Shown here piece by piece: positions 10,870 through 21,054 of a stretch of 64,000 nt of DNA. The position numbers and the translations under genes are program-made. Location: positions 2,304,682 through 2,368,681 of the forward strand of contig JAJVDF010000133.1 in the NCBI GenBank assembly GCA_022410635.1, read 5' to 3'. The DNA comes from Tretioscincus oriximinensis. Taxonomy: Eukaryota > Chordata > Lepidosauria > Squamata > Gymnophthalmidae. The stretch's first letter is position 1. Every line of letters starts with the position of its first letter. The notes under the pieces are model-generated. The model worked only from the letters and a program-made list of their open reading frames with translations, did not search any database and was not told the origin of the DNA.

Positions 10870-12100
10870 TACAATGCCCAGAAATTTGCCAGCTAATAAG
10901 AGAAAATGCTTTGGGAAACACGAAAGGTGTAAGGGAAAGGGGAGGGTCGGCTTATTATTGATAAAGAGCAAGAGAAAAATAAAAAGAGCTAGAAAGCTAG
11001 CTAGGATTAGTTTGCCGTATCATATAAAGTCAAAGAACTGTGCAAGTGGATGACAGATCCCATACCATTTCCACCTGATAAAAACTTTTGTTGTTGTTCC
11101 TAACTGTTTAAAGCTGATTAAAACTAGCAAACTACACAAATACCCATTAATGCTAAAAATACAGTGCCCCAAGATTCTTCAAGACCATGCAGAAATGGTT
11201 TTTCCTCTGTGCTGCTCCAAATTTGTCAGAAAATTACTCAAATGTTCAAAGAATAAGTTAAAGAATAATTATGGGGAAAGGGGGAGGATGGGTGTGTGTG
11301 TGTATCAAGGGCTCTTCTTAAGACACAGCTAATAGAAAACCATTTCTCAAAAGTCTTTTGCAGTTTTCTCTGAAATTTCTGGTTATCAAACCTGTTCTCG
11401 AGAAGCAGAATATACTCGCAAACATCAATAAAAATGTTATTATAAGAGAGCTCCCTTATAAAGTCTATTATCCATGGGGGGAGGAGAAACCCTTTTCCTG
11501 TATAATCCAGCCTAAATTCTGCATTTAAGATCTAAGGCTCTTCTGTATGCTATTAAAGGGGCTTTCAAGTGCTGAACCCTTAATGCATGAATTTATTCTT
11601 TAGAAAGGTTTGTTGACATCTGATTTAAAATTCTTCAGGTGCCAGGTAGAAGGACCAATCTGCTATCATTTTAAATTTGGAAACTCTAGAGGCTGATAGG
11701 CAGACATAGTCATATTGTGTTTCGTATGATTCTGACCATTTTAATGGTTATTTCATGGCAAGTTTCAACTATGTATTAGGAATTTTGGAGTGGGGGGTGG
11801 ATCTTTGCTTAGATTCCGTCACCCTAGCATGCCAGTAAGGCCATTAAACATTGCCATGACGTAAACACATATTGCTTCAAACACAAGTAGGGTTAGTATC
11901 CAGTGAGTGACCAGCCTTACCTACAGAAGAAATCCAGATGAGTTATGTTTTAAAAAGGCTTACTCTTCTGCNGCAGCCTGTCCTGGAACGTTTAGTTACA
12001 AGGATGAGATAAAAATATTTTAAATAAGGAAAAATGTAAGTCTTTAACTGCAACTGGCACTTGAAGGGACAAAGCCAGGATGAGGTTTTGTTGTTTCCTG
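10870..12100. other. RBM4B intron, nothing recognised
   Basis: AT-rich sequence with no repeat or exon that I can name. A short gt run occurs near 11290. Confidence 0.45.
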
Positions 12101-12119
12101 CTGCTTACATGCAAAACTC

Positions 12120-12292
12120 CACCCTATCTTTGGTATAGTGGTTGGACTTCTATCTGGTTGTCTCCGGGTTCAATTCCACCCTCCTACATGAAAGCAGCTG
12201 AGTGATTTGGGCCAGTCACTTTTTAGAACTATCTCAGCCCTGCCTACTTCACAGAATGTCTGTTGTTGAAAATGCAACAAGATCTATGTATT
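12120..12292 (+). repeat. SINE family A, truncated, next to RBM4B exon
   Basis: Starts at the A-box region (ttggtatagtggttggact), has a slightly damaged B box (gggttcaattcc) and the 'ctcagccctgcctactt' body, then fades at about 12290. The donor of the first coding exon of RBM4B is at 12314-12313, so the SINE ends only some 20 bases inside the intron. Confidence 0.75.
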
Positions 12293-12314
12293 ATCATCCC
12301 CTCCCCATCCCCAC

Positions 12315-12726
12315 CTTGGAATTCTGTGTTGTCAAGACCCCTGATGGCCTCCACAGCATCTTCCGCTCGCTCCATGTGCACAAAGGCATAATCTTTAACA
12401 ATGTCACACTCAAGCACAGGGCCGTACTCTTCGAATTTGGACCGTAGCTCCTGGTTGGTGCAGCTAGTGCTGATATTCCCCACATGGAGCTTGGTGGAAG
12501 CTTTGCTCTTGTTTTTGCTGGCCTCCACGTTGATGCAGACGCCGTGCAGTTTGTAATGGTGGAGGTTTCGAATGGCATCTTCTGCCGCTGTCTTGTCCTC
12601 AATGTGCACAAAACCATAGTTCTTGATGATGTCGCATTCCAGAACCCGCCCGTACTGCTCAAAAAGAGAGCGGATCTCCTGCTCCGTGGCCTCTCGGGGA
12701 AGATTGCCGATAAAAAGTTTCACCAT
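12315..12726 (-). CDS. RBM4B: RBM4B, first coding exon (two RRM domains)
   Basis: The minus strand acceptor ttgttcacgtgcag lies at 12763 and up. After 36 untranslated bases an ATG at 12726-12724, in the context gccATGg, opens 137 codons plus one base, ending at caag/gtgggg. The product begins [21 protein letters not shown]1 spans about residues 2-72 (RNP2 LFIGNL, RNP1 NYGFVHIE). RRM2 spans about 78-148 (RNP2 LHVGNIS, RNP1 DYAFVHME). These are RNA-recognition folds of the RBM4/LARK family, which bind CU-rich RNA. The split Gly codon joins cleanly to the exon at 5967. The words [14 protein letters not shown] and CTNQEL favour RBM4B. The start is supported by conservation of the N-terminus. Confidence 0.95.
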
Positions 12727-13184
12727 GGCGACTGCAGTCTGGCGTGGGGAACGAGGAAGAGACTGCACGTGAACAAACAAAAATATCCCAACTTGGAAAA
12801 GCCCCCAAGAGCTAAACAAACCACATAAATAAATACAGTTCAGGCACTTTACCACTGTTCTTCTTTGCAAGCAAACAAAAACTAGTAACATTAAATGGAA
12901 TTTCTAACAAGGGGCCCCTTAGCAGCTCAAATAAATAAAGAAAAAGGTCAGCAACATGAGCTNCTGGGGACAAGCAACAAGTTAGGAGCCTCAATAGCAA
13001 CAGAAATGCAAATGAGAAGGTGATGAACAAATACTGGATAATGAAGACCTTAAGGCTTCCCAGGGAATAGTTCGGGAAAATTCTCAAGGGGCTAAGGTGT
13101 TAACTGGCATTATATGTGTAGGGCAACTTATCAACCCAACATCCATTCAGGGCCCCAGTTTGTTACACGGTGTGGCCCTATGCA

Positions 13185-13355
13185 CTCCATAGCATCTAAA
13201 GAATTTCAACAGACTGCAACTAGATAACTGGGAACCACAGCAGCTTGGTGGGGAAAATAGAATGTAAGCCTTTGGCCAAAAAATAACCTTATAAGTCGCT
13301 TTGAGACTCTTCAGGTGAGAAAAACGGGATATAAATATCCAGTTCTTCTTCTTTC
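13185..13355 (+). repeat. SINE family B, 3' half
   Basis: Contains 'actgggaaccacagcagc', 'ggtggggaaaatagaatgt' and 'aagtcgctttgagactctt', and ends in cagttcttcttctttc. The tRNA-like head is missing. Confidence 0.65.
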
Positions 13356-14707
13356 TAAAGAAGTAGTCTATGGAAGATCATGCTGACTATGTTTTACTTT
13401 TTAATCACTTAGATGTTAGGAATTCTGTACACAGATTGATATAGGTACTTCTTCGAAGTCTACAAATGTTAAGACAAGAGGGCAGAGAGAAGCCAGCTTT
13501 CCATATTAAAAATCAAACCTCATTCCAACACACACACAGAGAGACAAAAGATCAGCAAAATTTCTCTTGTCCCTTTGGTCAGATTCATTTGCACCAGGAA
13601 AAAAAGGACAAAACAACATCCCTAGAAGAAAGGTTGCTCTACGTAATAGTTTTGTTTTTCCAGGCAGTTAGGGATGAGAAATCCTTTGAGTATTGGCACG
13701 GGACTGGTTCGTTACTATGTTACTAGCATTTTATGCTGGGGCTGTTTCTTTATACTGTACTTCATATCCTCATCTAGAACGTCACTCGACTGTTTCTTCT
13801 GGTTTTAGTTGTCCCTATTTCATCCGTTTATATAATTATTTCATTGAGACACACCTTTGAGTGTGGTAGGGCAGGATAAAACTATAATAAATGAAATAAT
13901 AAAATCAAGACCACTCTTAGAAGGTATTTTTATTACTCACAAATTTTGGGCTTTCTGGATTGGTTTTTTCCATATCAGTGCCAAAGCACGATATTGTCCT
14001 TATCTTTACTTAAAATAATCTGCACTTGGCTGAACTTGTAAATGACAGCTGTGCAGCAGGGATGGACATATACATGATAATAGAAACCCTCTATCCATTT
14101 GAATATTGATAAATTTTAGTGCACACTAAGACTGAGCTATTATTACTCTTGTTACTGCTCCTTATTAGCTATTTACTGCCGTCTATGATTTTTTTTTTGT
14201 CCAGCCACCCAGGGGTACATATTGTCACTGGACTTTCAGAAAGAAATGGTCAGCTACACACATCTATTTTTCCATTCATAGATACAATAACCTTCATACA
14301 TCACATATCCTGGAAGATATGATTGATACTGGAACAGAGGAAGTTGATTTGACTATGAAAGCTCATGTCGCCCAATCTATTTCTTGTTAGTCTCTATAAA
14401 GTCCCACAAGACCACTTTGCTAGATTTTCTATGCTGGAAACCTCAACAAGATGATCATCATTGTTGTTGGGAGCCTGCCAGGTTTTAATAATTGTAACAA
14501 CTACAACAACAACAATAGTTTATTTTTTATTTGTACTTATACCCCACTCTATACCCAAAGGTCTCAGAGCTTAAGGTCTCACCATAAATCAATGAACCGG
14601 GTCTAATAATAATAAATGAATGAAACTGGGTCTAATACTAAGAATAAAAATGAATGAACAGGATCTAAGAAGAACAAGAATAATGAAATAATGTACCAGG
14701 TCTAGGA

Positions 14708-14890
14708 ACAATAAGAACATAAGAAGAGCCCTACTGGATCAGGCCACAGCCCATCAAGTCCAGCCTTCTGTGTCACACAGAGGCCCACCAGATGCACCTG
14801 GGCAGTCCGAACAGAGAAAAGCAAAATATGCTCCTGTTCGTGACTCCCTGCAAATGGTATTTCAGGAGTCCTGGCTGTGGCTCCATAAAT
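14708..14890 (-). repeat. CR1-like LINE 3' end, antisense copy
   Basis: On the plus strand it reads 'agaacataagaagagccc', 'ggatcaggccacagccca' and 'gcacctgggcagtccgaac', then stops at 'ggctgtggctcc'. It is truncated compared with 56457. Confidence 0.75.
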
Positions 14891-14924
14891 AAATAAAAAT
14901 AAAATAAATAAATAAAAAATGAAC

Positions 14925-14938
14925 CAGATGTTGTTGTT

Positions 14939-14978
<40 letters not shown>

Positions 14979-15240
14979 GAAGAACAAGAACAAGAAGAAG
15001 AAGAAAAAAAGAAGAAGAACAAGAAGAAGACGACGACGACGACGACGACGAGAAGCAGGAGAAGGAAAATTATGATTATGAAGAAGTGAATGAACTGGGT
15101 CTAAAAATAATAAAAATGAATGGACCGATATTATAATAATAATTATACCCAATTCTTCTTTTTATTATTCTTACATCCAGTTCATTCTTCTTAATCATCA
15201 TCATCATCATCATCATCATCATAATGCAGAAGAATAAATG

Positions 15241-15284
<44 letters not shown>

Positions 15285-15290
15285 TAATTA
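14925..15290. repeat. Cluster of trinucleotide microsatellites
   Basis: Successive runs of ttg, aat/taa, aag, gac, then atc and tta repeats occupy some 370 bases at the edge of the RBM4B CpG island, inside its first intron. The gac run (near 15030-15052) stands out as CpG-rich in an otherwise AT/AG context. Confidence 0.85.
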
Positions 15291-15299
15291 TTGAAGGAA

Positions 15300-15960
15300 T
15301 CGGGTGGGACAAGCCCTGAGGCGGCCTTGCTGCTGTTCATAATCCCGTATTCCTGCCCCTTCCTGGGCCCCGGGGGGGCTCTGAGGCCTGTCGATTCCCG
15401 GCCACGAAGGGGCGGCGGCGCCAGGCGAACGCAGCCTCCGAGGGTCCCGGGAGCTGCGCAACGTCCCCGCCCGCTGCCCGTCCCCGCCCTGCAGCCCGAG
15501 GCTCTCACACACACCGCCCAGAAGCCGCCCGGCTCGTGACTGCCGCTCGCCCGCCTTCCGCTGCCGCCGAATCCCACTCCGAAGCGCCCGCGCCAGGTCG
15601 CCCGCCTCGAGGACGCACCTCACAGAAGCAGCAGCAGCAGCGCCGCGACACAAAATGGCGGCGCAGCCACAACGACGACGACGGGCCCCATCAGGGAACG
15701 TAGCCCGCCCCCTCTGCTCACCTCCGCATCTTGATTGGTCCCGTCGCACGTAGATGCCGTGCTGTTAAGATTGGTCGGAGAGAAGGTCCTCAAATCCTCT
15801 TAACCAGTGGATGTCCGAGCTCCTTGCTTTGCCAAAAGTGATTGGCCAACGACAACAAGGGGGCGGGAAACGAGGACATCACACGCTTTTGATTGGTTTC
15901 AATTTCCTCTCCACCCCTCCCCGCCCGCCCTGCTGCTCTTTTCCTCCCCCGGTGATTCCT
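15300..15960 (-). promoter_or_regulatory. RBM4B: RBM4B CpG-island promoter
   Basis: GC- and CpG-dense sequence centred on 15360-15720. Upstream of the first exon (minus direction) lie four inverted CCAAT boxes (attgg at 15734-15738, 15770-15774, 15841-15845 and 15892-15896), and a GC box (gggcgg, 15861-15866). A YY1-type site, caaaatggcggc, is at 15651-15662. No TATA box is seen. This is the usual layout for a housekeeping RNA-binding protein gene with NF-Y control. Which start sites are used cannot be read from the sequence. Confidence 0.7.
15619..15725 (-). other. RBM4B: RBM4B noncoding first exon (5' UTR)
   Basis: The minus strand reads ctgctgcttctgtgag/gtgcgtcc, a good donor with the exon ending at 15619, just inside the CpG island. 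The next acceptor in the gene is at 12763, before the ATG exon, giving a 2.85-kb first intron. The upstream limit (start of transcription) is only a guess; it is set below the first CCAAT box. Confidence 0.5.
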
Positions 15961-16439
15961 ATTGTTGGTAGCGCCCTGTGGCGTACCTGATAGAGGTGCG
16001 ATCATACCATTTTGCAGAAATGGGGAGGCGAGGGGTGGTGTCTATGTTTAGGGGTTCGGAGAAAAAACGTAGACATGACACAACTATCCTTAGCTATTAG
16101 TTCCGCGCAGGGAACGGTAACATTCCTCCTTTTTGCAACCTGTTTGCGCGCTGGCTTCATGTTTGCAAAACTGCAATTCCCAGGATCCTCAGTANCCCTG
16201 AAACCAATGGGAGGCTGGCAGGCAGGCAGGGCCCAAAATTTCCAATCAAAAAATCGATCAGCATATTCGAGTTTCAAAAAGTAATTGACGATAAGGAAGA
16301 AATAATAAGGAAGATGTTGATTTTTTNAAAAAATTAACTGTTGTTCCTCCCCTATTTTTAAGATGTTTTTAATATGTTAATTGTATTTTTATTGTTAACC
16401 ACCCAAATCTTCAGGTATAGGGCAGTATACTTATTTACT

Positions 16440-16993
16440 TATTTATTTATACTTATATCCTGCCCTATACCAAAAGGTCTCAGCCAATCAAAGGGTGCTG
16501 TGCATAGCTTTTGTTGCTTTCTCCACAACAGACACCCTTGAAGTAGGTGGGGCTGAGAGAGTATAAAAATGTAAACAAATAAATAAAATAAATATATTTA
16601 TATTTATACCCCACCCTGTACCTGAAGGTCTCAGGGCAGCCAACAATACAGAACTGACATTAAAAATGATTGATGATCATGATGATGCATAAATAGTAAG
16701 GATAAGGAAGATTATGTTGAAGATGATGATGGTGGAGAAGAAATAATAATGATAAGGAAGATGATGGGTAATTTATTTATACCCCGCCCTATACTTGAAG
16801 GTCTCAAGGTAGCCAACTAAAGGGTGGCGCACACAGCTTTTGTTGCAGTCTCCACAACAGACACCCTGTGAAGTAGGTGGGGCTGAGAGAGTATAAAAAT
16901 GTAAATAAATAAATAAAATAAATTTATATTTATACCCCGCCTTATACCTGAAGGTCTCAGGGCGGCCAACAATACAAAACAGACATTAAAAAC

Positions 16994-17024
<31 letters not shown>

Positions 17025-17025
17025 N

Positions 17026-17059
<34 letters not shown>

Positions 17060-17345
17060 GTGAATAAATAGTAAGGATAAGGATTATGTTTAAGATGATG
17101 ATGGTGGAGAAGAAATAATAAGATGATGGGTAATTTATTTATACTTATACCCCACCCTATACTTGACGGTCTCAAGGTAGCCAACCAAAGTGTGGCACAC
17201 ATATCTTTTATTGCTTTCTCCACAACAGACACCCTGTGAAGTAGGTGGGGCTGAGAGAGTTCTAAAGAACTGTGACCGCCCCAAGGTCACCCATCTGGCT
17301 TTCATGGAGTCCAACATTCTAACCACTCCACCAAACTGGCTCACA
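16440..17345 (-). repeat. Tandemly duplicated SINE-A / gat-repeat block
   Basis: Three reverse copies of SINE family A alternate with two copies of a spacer containing 'agtaaggataagga', 'gatgatgatggtggagaag' and gat/atg microsatellites. The order is SINE (16440-16585), spacer (16586-16770), SINE (16771-16915), spacer (16916-17130), SINE (17131-17345). Only the last SINE is nearly full length and retains its A-box end (ccaccaaactggctcac). Confidence 0.75.
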
Positions 17346-17751
17346 GGCAGAGGTTCCCTTTCTCTTTAGGAGCAGCTGTTTTGTCTTTTACTACCTCTGT
17401 TCGTGGTTTCCCGTATTTATTGTTATTACTAGTCGTTAAGCCAGCAAATGCAGGCATGAGTTACCCCAATGGATGGTCCCGGCAGGCAGCTTTGGGCTGC
17501 AGCACTTGGGGCTGGGCAGTGTGAGCCCAACGAAGGCCTCCAGAGTGGGCCAATTATGCGCGTTCCAGGTGATCGACTCCTTTCTTCCCTCCCTCCCTTT
17601 CTAACTCAGCAGCCACAAATGACCAAGCAGTGGCTCTCAACCTTTCTAATGCCGTGATCCCGCAATACAGTTCCTCATGTTGCGGTGACCCCAATTTTGG
17701 TAACTTTTGCTACATTTATGATTCAGAATGTAAATACCTGATATGCATTAT

Positions 17752-18457
17752 TAACGGGGGTTTTCTACCACATTATTAGGTACCAGCACGTCTGAAGCAG
17801 CTGATCATCAGGATACGGTAACGTGTAGATTCTGACTCCCATCAAGGAACTCACGCAGAGGCCATAAGCTTCGATCAAGAGGCAAGATCTAGGAGGCCCA
17901 CATGGGTAGGAACCGCCTGAGCACCCTTGTGCATAAGTTTTTATTGACATAATATCAGAAGGCGGGTACAAGAAAAGTGATGTCAGAGAATGGGTGTTCC
18001 GAAGGTGTGGTTTGGGGCGGACCAGAGGTGGTGACACCTGTGTGACATTTCTCCGTCCTCCCAAGGGGTGCAGCCTGTCTCAGGAAACTCCAAATATGGG
18101 CATGGTTTGGGTGGAACAAGATTGATCTCTGCAGCTTTCAGGACCTGTGACTGGTCATTCACCTCTTGGAGAGGTGATAGAACTTCCTCAGAGCTATCAG
18201 GCAGTTAATTAATCCCATCAAGCCAAAGCTCCTGAGTTAATGGATGCACCTAGAGATAATGGGTGCAGGTAAACAAGGCATAGCAGGGTGAAGCCTCAGG
18301 GCAGGAAGGGAGATTAGTCCTCTTGCAACACTCTGAGCTGGAATTTCCCCACAATTTCTGCAGATTTGAGGCCTGTGCTTAAGAGACCAATGCTTGTGTA
18401 GTTTTATATCAGAATATATTATGCCAATTAATATATTCCTAACAGAGAACCCCGACA
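17752..18457 (-). mobile_element. LTR-like element, copy 1, 6-bp duplication
   Basis: The element runs from taacgggggttttc to gaaccccgaca and is flanked by the exact direct repeat cattat (17746-17751 and 18458-18463). On the minus strand it begins tgtcggggttc. It carries an aataaa poly(A) signal (17940-17945) about three quarters of the way along, as in a retroviral-type LTR. No internal coding region is attached, so it reads as a solo LTR. It is closely related to 18610-19375 and 21133-21754. Class unknown. Confidence 0.7.
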
Positions 18458-18609
18458 CATTATGTATTCTCATTGCTACAAATCAAACATAATTTAAACA
18501 TAGTGATTAATCACAAAAACAATATTTAATTATATGTTGAGAAATATTTATTCCTAATTCCAATAAATAATATTTCACCATGGCATAGCATGGGTTTAAT
18601 TATAACAAC

Positions 18610-19375
18610 TAACGGGGGTTCGCTTACCCGTTATTCAGCTCCTGAGCTCGCCTAAGGTAGCTGGATCCACTGCGTACAGATACGTGTAAAGTAGATTCAC
18701 ACGGAGACCGTAGCTTGGGTTCAAAGGTGATCCAGGAGGCTCATAGGTCATGAGACACTCCAGAACACAGTTGTGCAGAGGTTTTTATTGAATACAATCT
18801 CAGAAGGCGTGGATCANTATCGTGATGTCAAGAAAGGGGCAGGTACAGCCCACGTGGGTCAGGGCAGACCCAGGTTGTGACACCTGTGTGATGTGTTTCT
18901 CTCCTCCCAAGGAGGTGCAGCCTGGTCAGGAAATGCCAAATATGGTATGGTGGTGAGATACAGGATGGACCCTCTTTAGCCATTGTTTGCCTTTGCTATT
19001 ATTCTAAGTACAGGAACCCAGTGACTCACCCACAGAAGAAATGGTCTTAATGGTCCTAAATGGTTTACCTCCAGGCCACTATCAGGCTGATGTCTTCAGC
19101 CCAGGTGCACAGCCTGGTTAAACAAAGATAGTTCCTTTGCCACGATGGGTGTCATTAATCCATTCAGTCTGGCAAGGTTTCTTGNGCAAGATATTCCCTC
19201 AGGACAGGAAGGGTGATTTAGCTGTTCCTGTTTACTCCTGGGCTGGGTTGACCAGAGATTTTTTCCAAAATTTCCATGCAGGCCTCACTTTGGCTAGCAA
19301 AGGTCAATCCAAGTATATTTTATATCAAATATATTAATGACAATTAATATATGTCCCACATGACTAACCCCAACA
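18610..19375 (-). mobile_element. LTR-like element, copy 2, no matching flanks
   Basis: Has the same ends (taacgggggttcgc and ctaaccccaaca), the same order of internal words (agatacgtgtaaagtaga, gggcagacccaggt) and an aataaa at 18784-18789. The left flank (aacaac) and right flank (tatgtc) do not match. One side may have been rearranged. The right side abuts a CR1 endonuclease remnant in mid-frame; the left side does not continue it. Confidence 0.65.
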
Positions 19376-20335
19376 TATGTCCTGCTCTGTGTGTTGGGCC
19401 AGTAACCCATTCAGACAGTCCCATGGTTGTCACGGAGACCATAAAGGACTGAGCAGGCCCAGTGAGGCCAGCCTCCGCTTGAATGTTGAAATCCCCCAAC
19501 ATCACAGTGCTGGGAGCTTTCAACACCACTTCAGAGACTACCTCAGCCAGCTCAGATAAGGAGGTCGGTGGGCAGCGGGGTGGACGGTACACCAGCAACA
19601 TCCCTATTCTGTCTCTTTTTTTTTTTCAAGGGACCTTGAGATTTATAGGAGCTTTAAGAAGCTTCCCTGAAGAAGAAAAGAAGGAGAAGGAGAAGAAGAA
19701 GAAGGAGAAGAAGAAAGAAGAAAGAAGAAAGAAGAAAGAAAGAAAGAAGAAGAAGGGGGAGGGAGAGCTTCCATAACCTTCTTCTCTTCACAACAGACAC
19801 CATGTGAAGTAGGTGGGGCTATACATATATTCCTTTCCTTGGATGAAANCTCCTAATATTTGATCAGCCAAATAATGCTGCCATTAATATTCCATTTTTT
19901 TACAGATAATGGCGTCTTAGTTACGCAGTACCAATTAACTCAAAAACTAGGCCAAGATTATAGATTATATTAGGAACAGCAGTTACTACCCATGGACTGC
20001 ACAACAGAATAGCCCATTAGAAGATTTTTTTTTGGCAAAAATGAAAGAACATAAAGGATTAGGTGGGGAACTATACAACCTATTCTGTCTCTATTGCCCA
20101 ACAGCAGGAACAGCCCCTCAAACGCTGAAGTAGAGCGAATCGGCCGCCTGGTGAGGGAGATGGAAACCTTATGGACCACAGCAACAGCCCCTTCCCACTG
20201 GTCTGGAACAGTGCTGTACTGAATAACCTGGGGGACAGAGCAGAGTAAGACTAGGCCCACCCAGCTCGTCCACCCAGGTCTCAGTAATACGTGTTGTCCT
20301 TATGTAGAAATGCATGGGGTGGGCCTGAGGAGCTC
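19376..20335 (-). pseudogene. CR1 LINE endonuclease fragment, interrupted
   Basis: On the minus strand, 20335-20079 encodes ETWVDELGGPSLTLLCPPGY followed by a segment with SALSTSAFEG-like and LLLGNRDRIG words. After a gap, 19616-19376 encodes LLVYRPPRCP, VMLGDFNIQAE and THRAGHMLGLVM. These are APE-type endonuclease motifs of CR1 (YRPP and GDFN are typical). The frame is broken by an insertion (19617-20078) and by substitutions. It is truncated at 19375 by the LTR-like element. Confidence 0.75.
19617..20078 (-). mobile_element. Composite retro-insertion with 14-bp target duplication
   Basis: The word cctattctgtctct occurs at 19603-19616 and again at 20079-20092, on both sides of this segment, and removing one copy restores the CR1 frame. 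Next to the left copy is a run of T (poly(A) on the minus strand), as expected for LINE-driven insertion on the minus strand. The content is mixed: a piece shared with 20904-21054 (gggaccttgagatttatagg), an aag/aaag microsatellite, and unassigned AT-rich sequence. Confidence 0.7.
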
Positions 20336-20848
20336 CTCCTNCCTGAATCATCTGAAGCCTTCTCTGCGCTATTCTGGATTATATCCAANAATAGGGGTTT
20401 ACCATTCACATATGTGGGCAAACCAAGGAAGGCTGGGCTTCCCTTCATGTACACATGTGAATACCAGAAGCCCACATCTAGGCCATGGTTCCAGAATGGA
20501 AGGTGTGTCCTCGCCTGTGATCTGACATAGGCAGCCCCAGGAGCCAGGATTCTGGGGCTGCCTAAGACAAATCTGGGCTGCCAGTGCCCCTCATTTGATA
20601 TAGGCAGCCCAGAAACATTTGGGTGCACATATATGAGATCTGGGTCACAGGCTGCAGAGAACATGGGCTGCATCTGTGCTCTACATGTGATGGAGGCAAC
20701 CCCAGGTACTTCTAGGGCTCCTTGCATCACATCCAGCACAGAGGGCAAATGAACTGAGAAAGGCAGAGGGGTAGGACTTTGGTTGCCAAACTTCCTCAGT
20801 CCTTCTCTAGGCTATTCTAGATTATATCCAGTTCCTATTAAGTAAGGT

Positions 20849-21054
20849 TCAATTCCCCCTGATGGTTCCAGGCAGAGGATCTACAGACCCTTGGCCCTAC
20901 ACAGGGACCTTGAGATTTATAGGCGCCTTAGGAAGCTTCCCTGAAGAAGAAAAGAAGAAGAAGAACAANGAGAAGAAGAAGAAGAAGAAGGGGGAGGGAG
21001 AGCTTCCATAACCACCTTCTCTTCACAACAGACACCATGTGAAGTAGGTGGGGC
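20849..21054. repeat. Segment duplicated elsewhere nearby
   Basis: 'gttccaggcagaggatct' and 'cagacccttggccc' recur at 22009-22050. 'gggaccttgagatttatagg' through 'gggagggagagcttccataa' recur at 19628-19765. 'cacaacagacaccatgtgaa' is the SINE A/B-like tail part. This block is a mosaic of pieces that appear at least twice within 2.5 kb. Confidence 0.55.

Noticed and set aside
12244..12314. Extension of the RBM4B RRM frame past the donor
   Set aside because: Reads into the intron and SINE; the exon at 5967 continues the protein exactly.
15284..15749. Frames of 80-150 codons across the CpG island
   Set aside because: GC-rich promoter sequence keeps frames open by lacking stops; no conserved protein.
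20281..20748. 155-codon minus-strand frame
   Set aside because: Contains Ns, overlaps the start of a CR1 remnant, no protein resemblance outside it.
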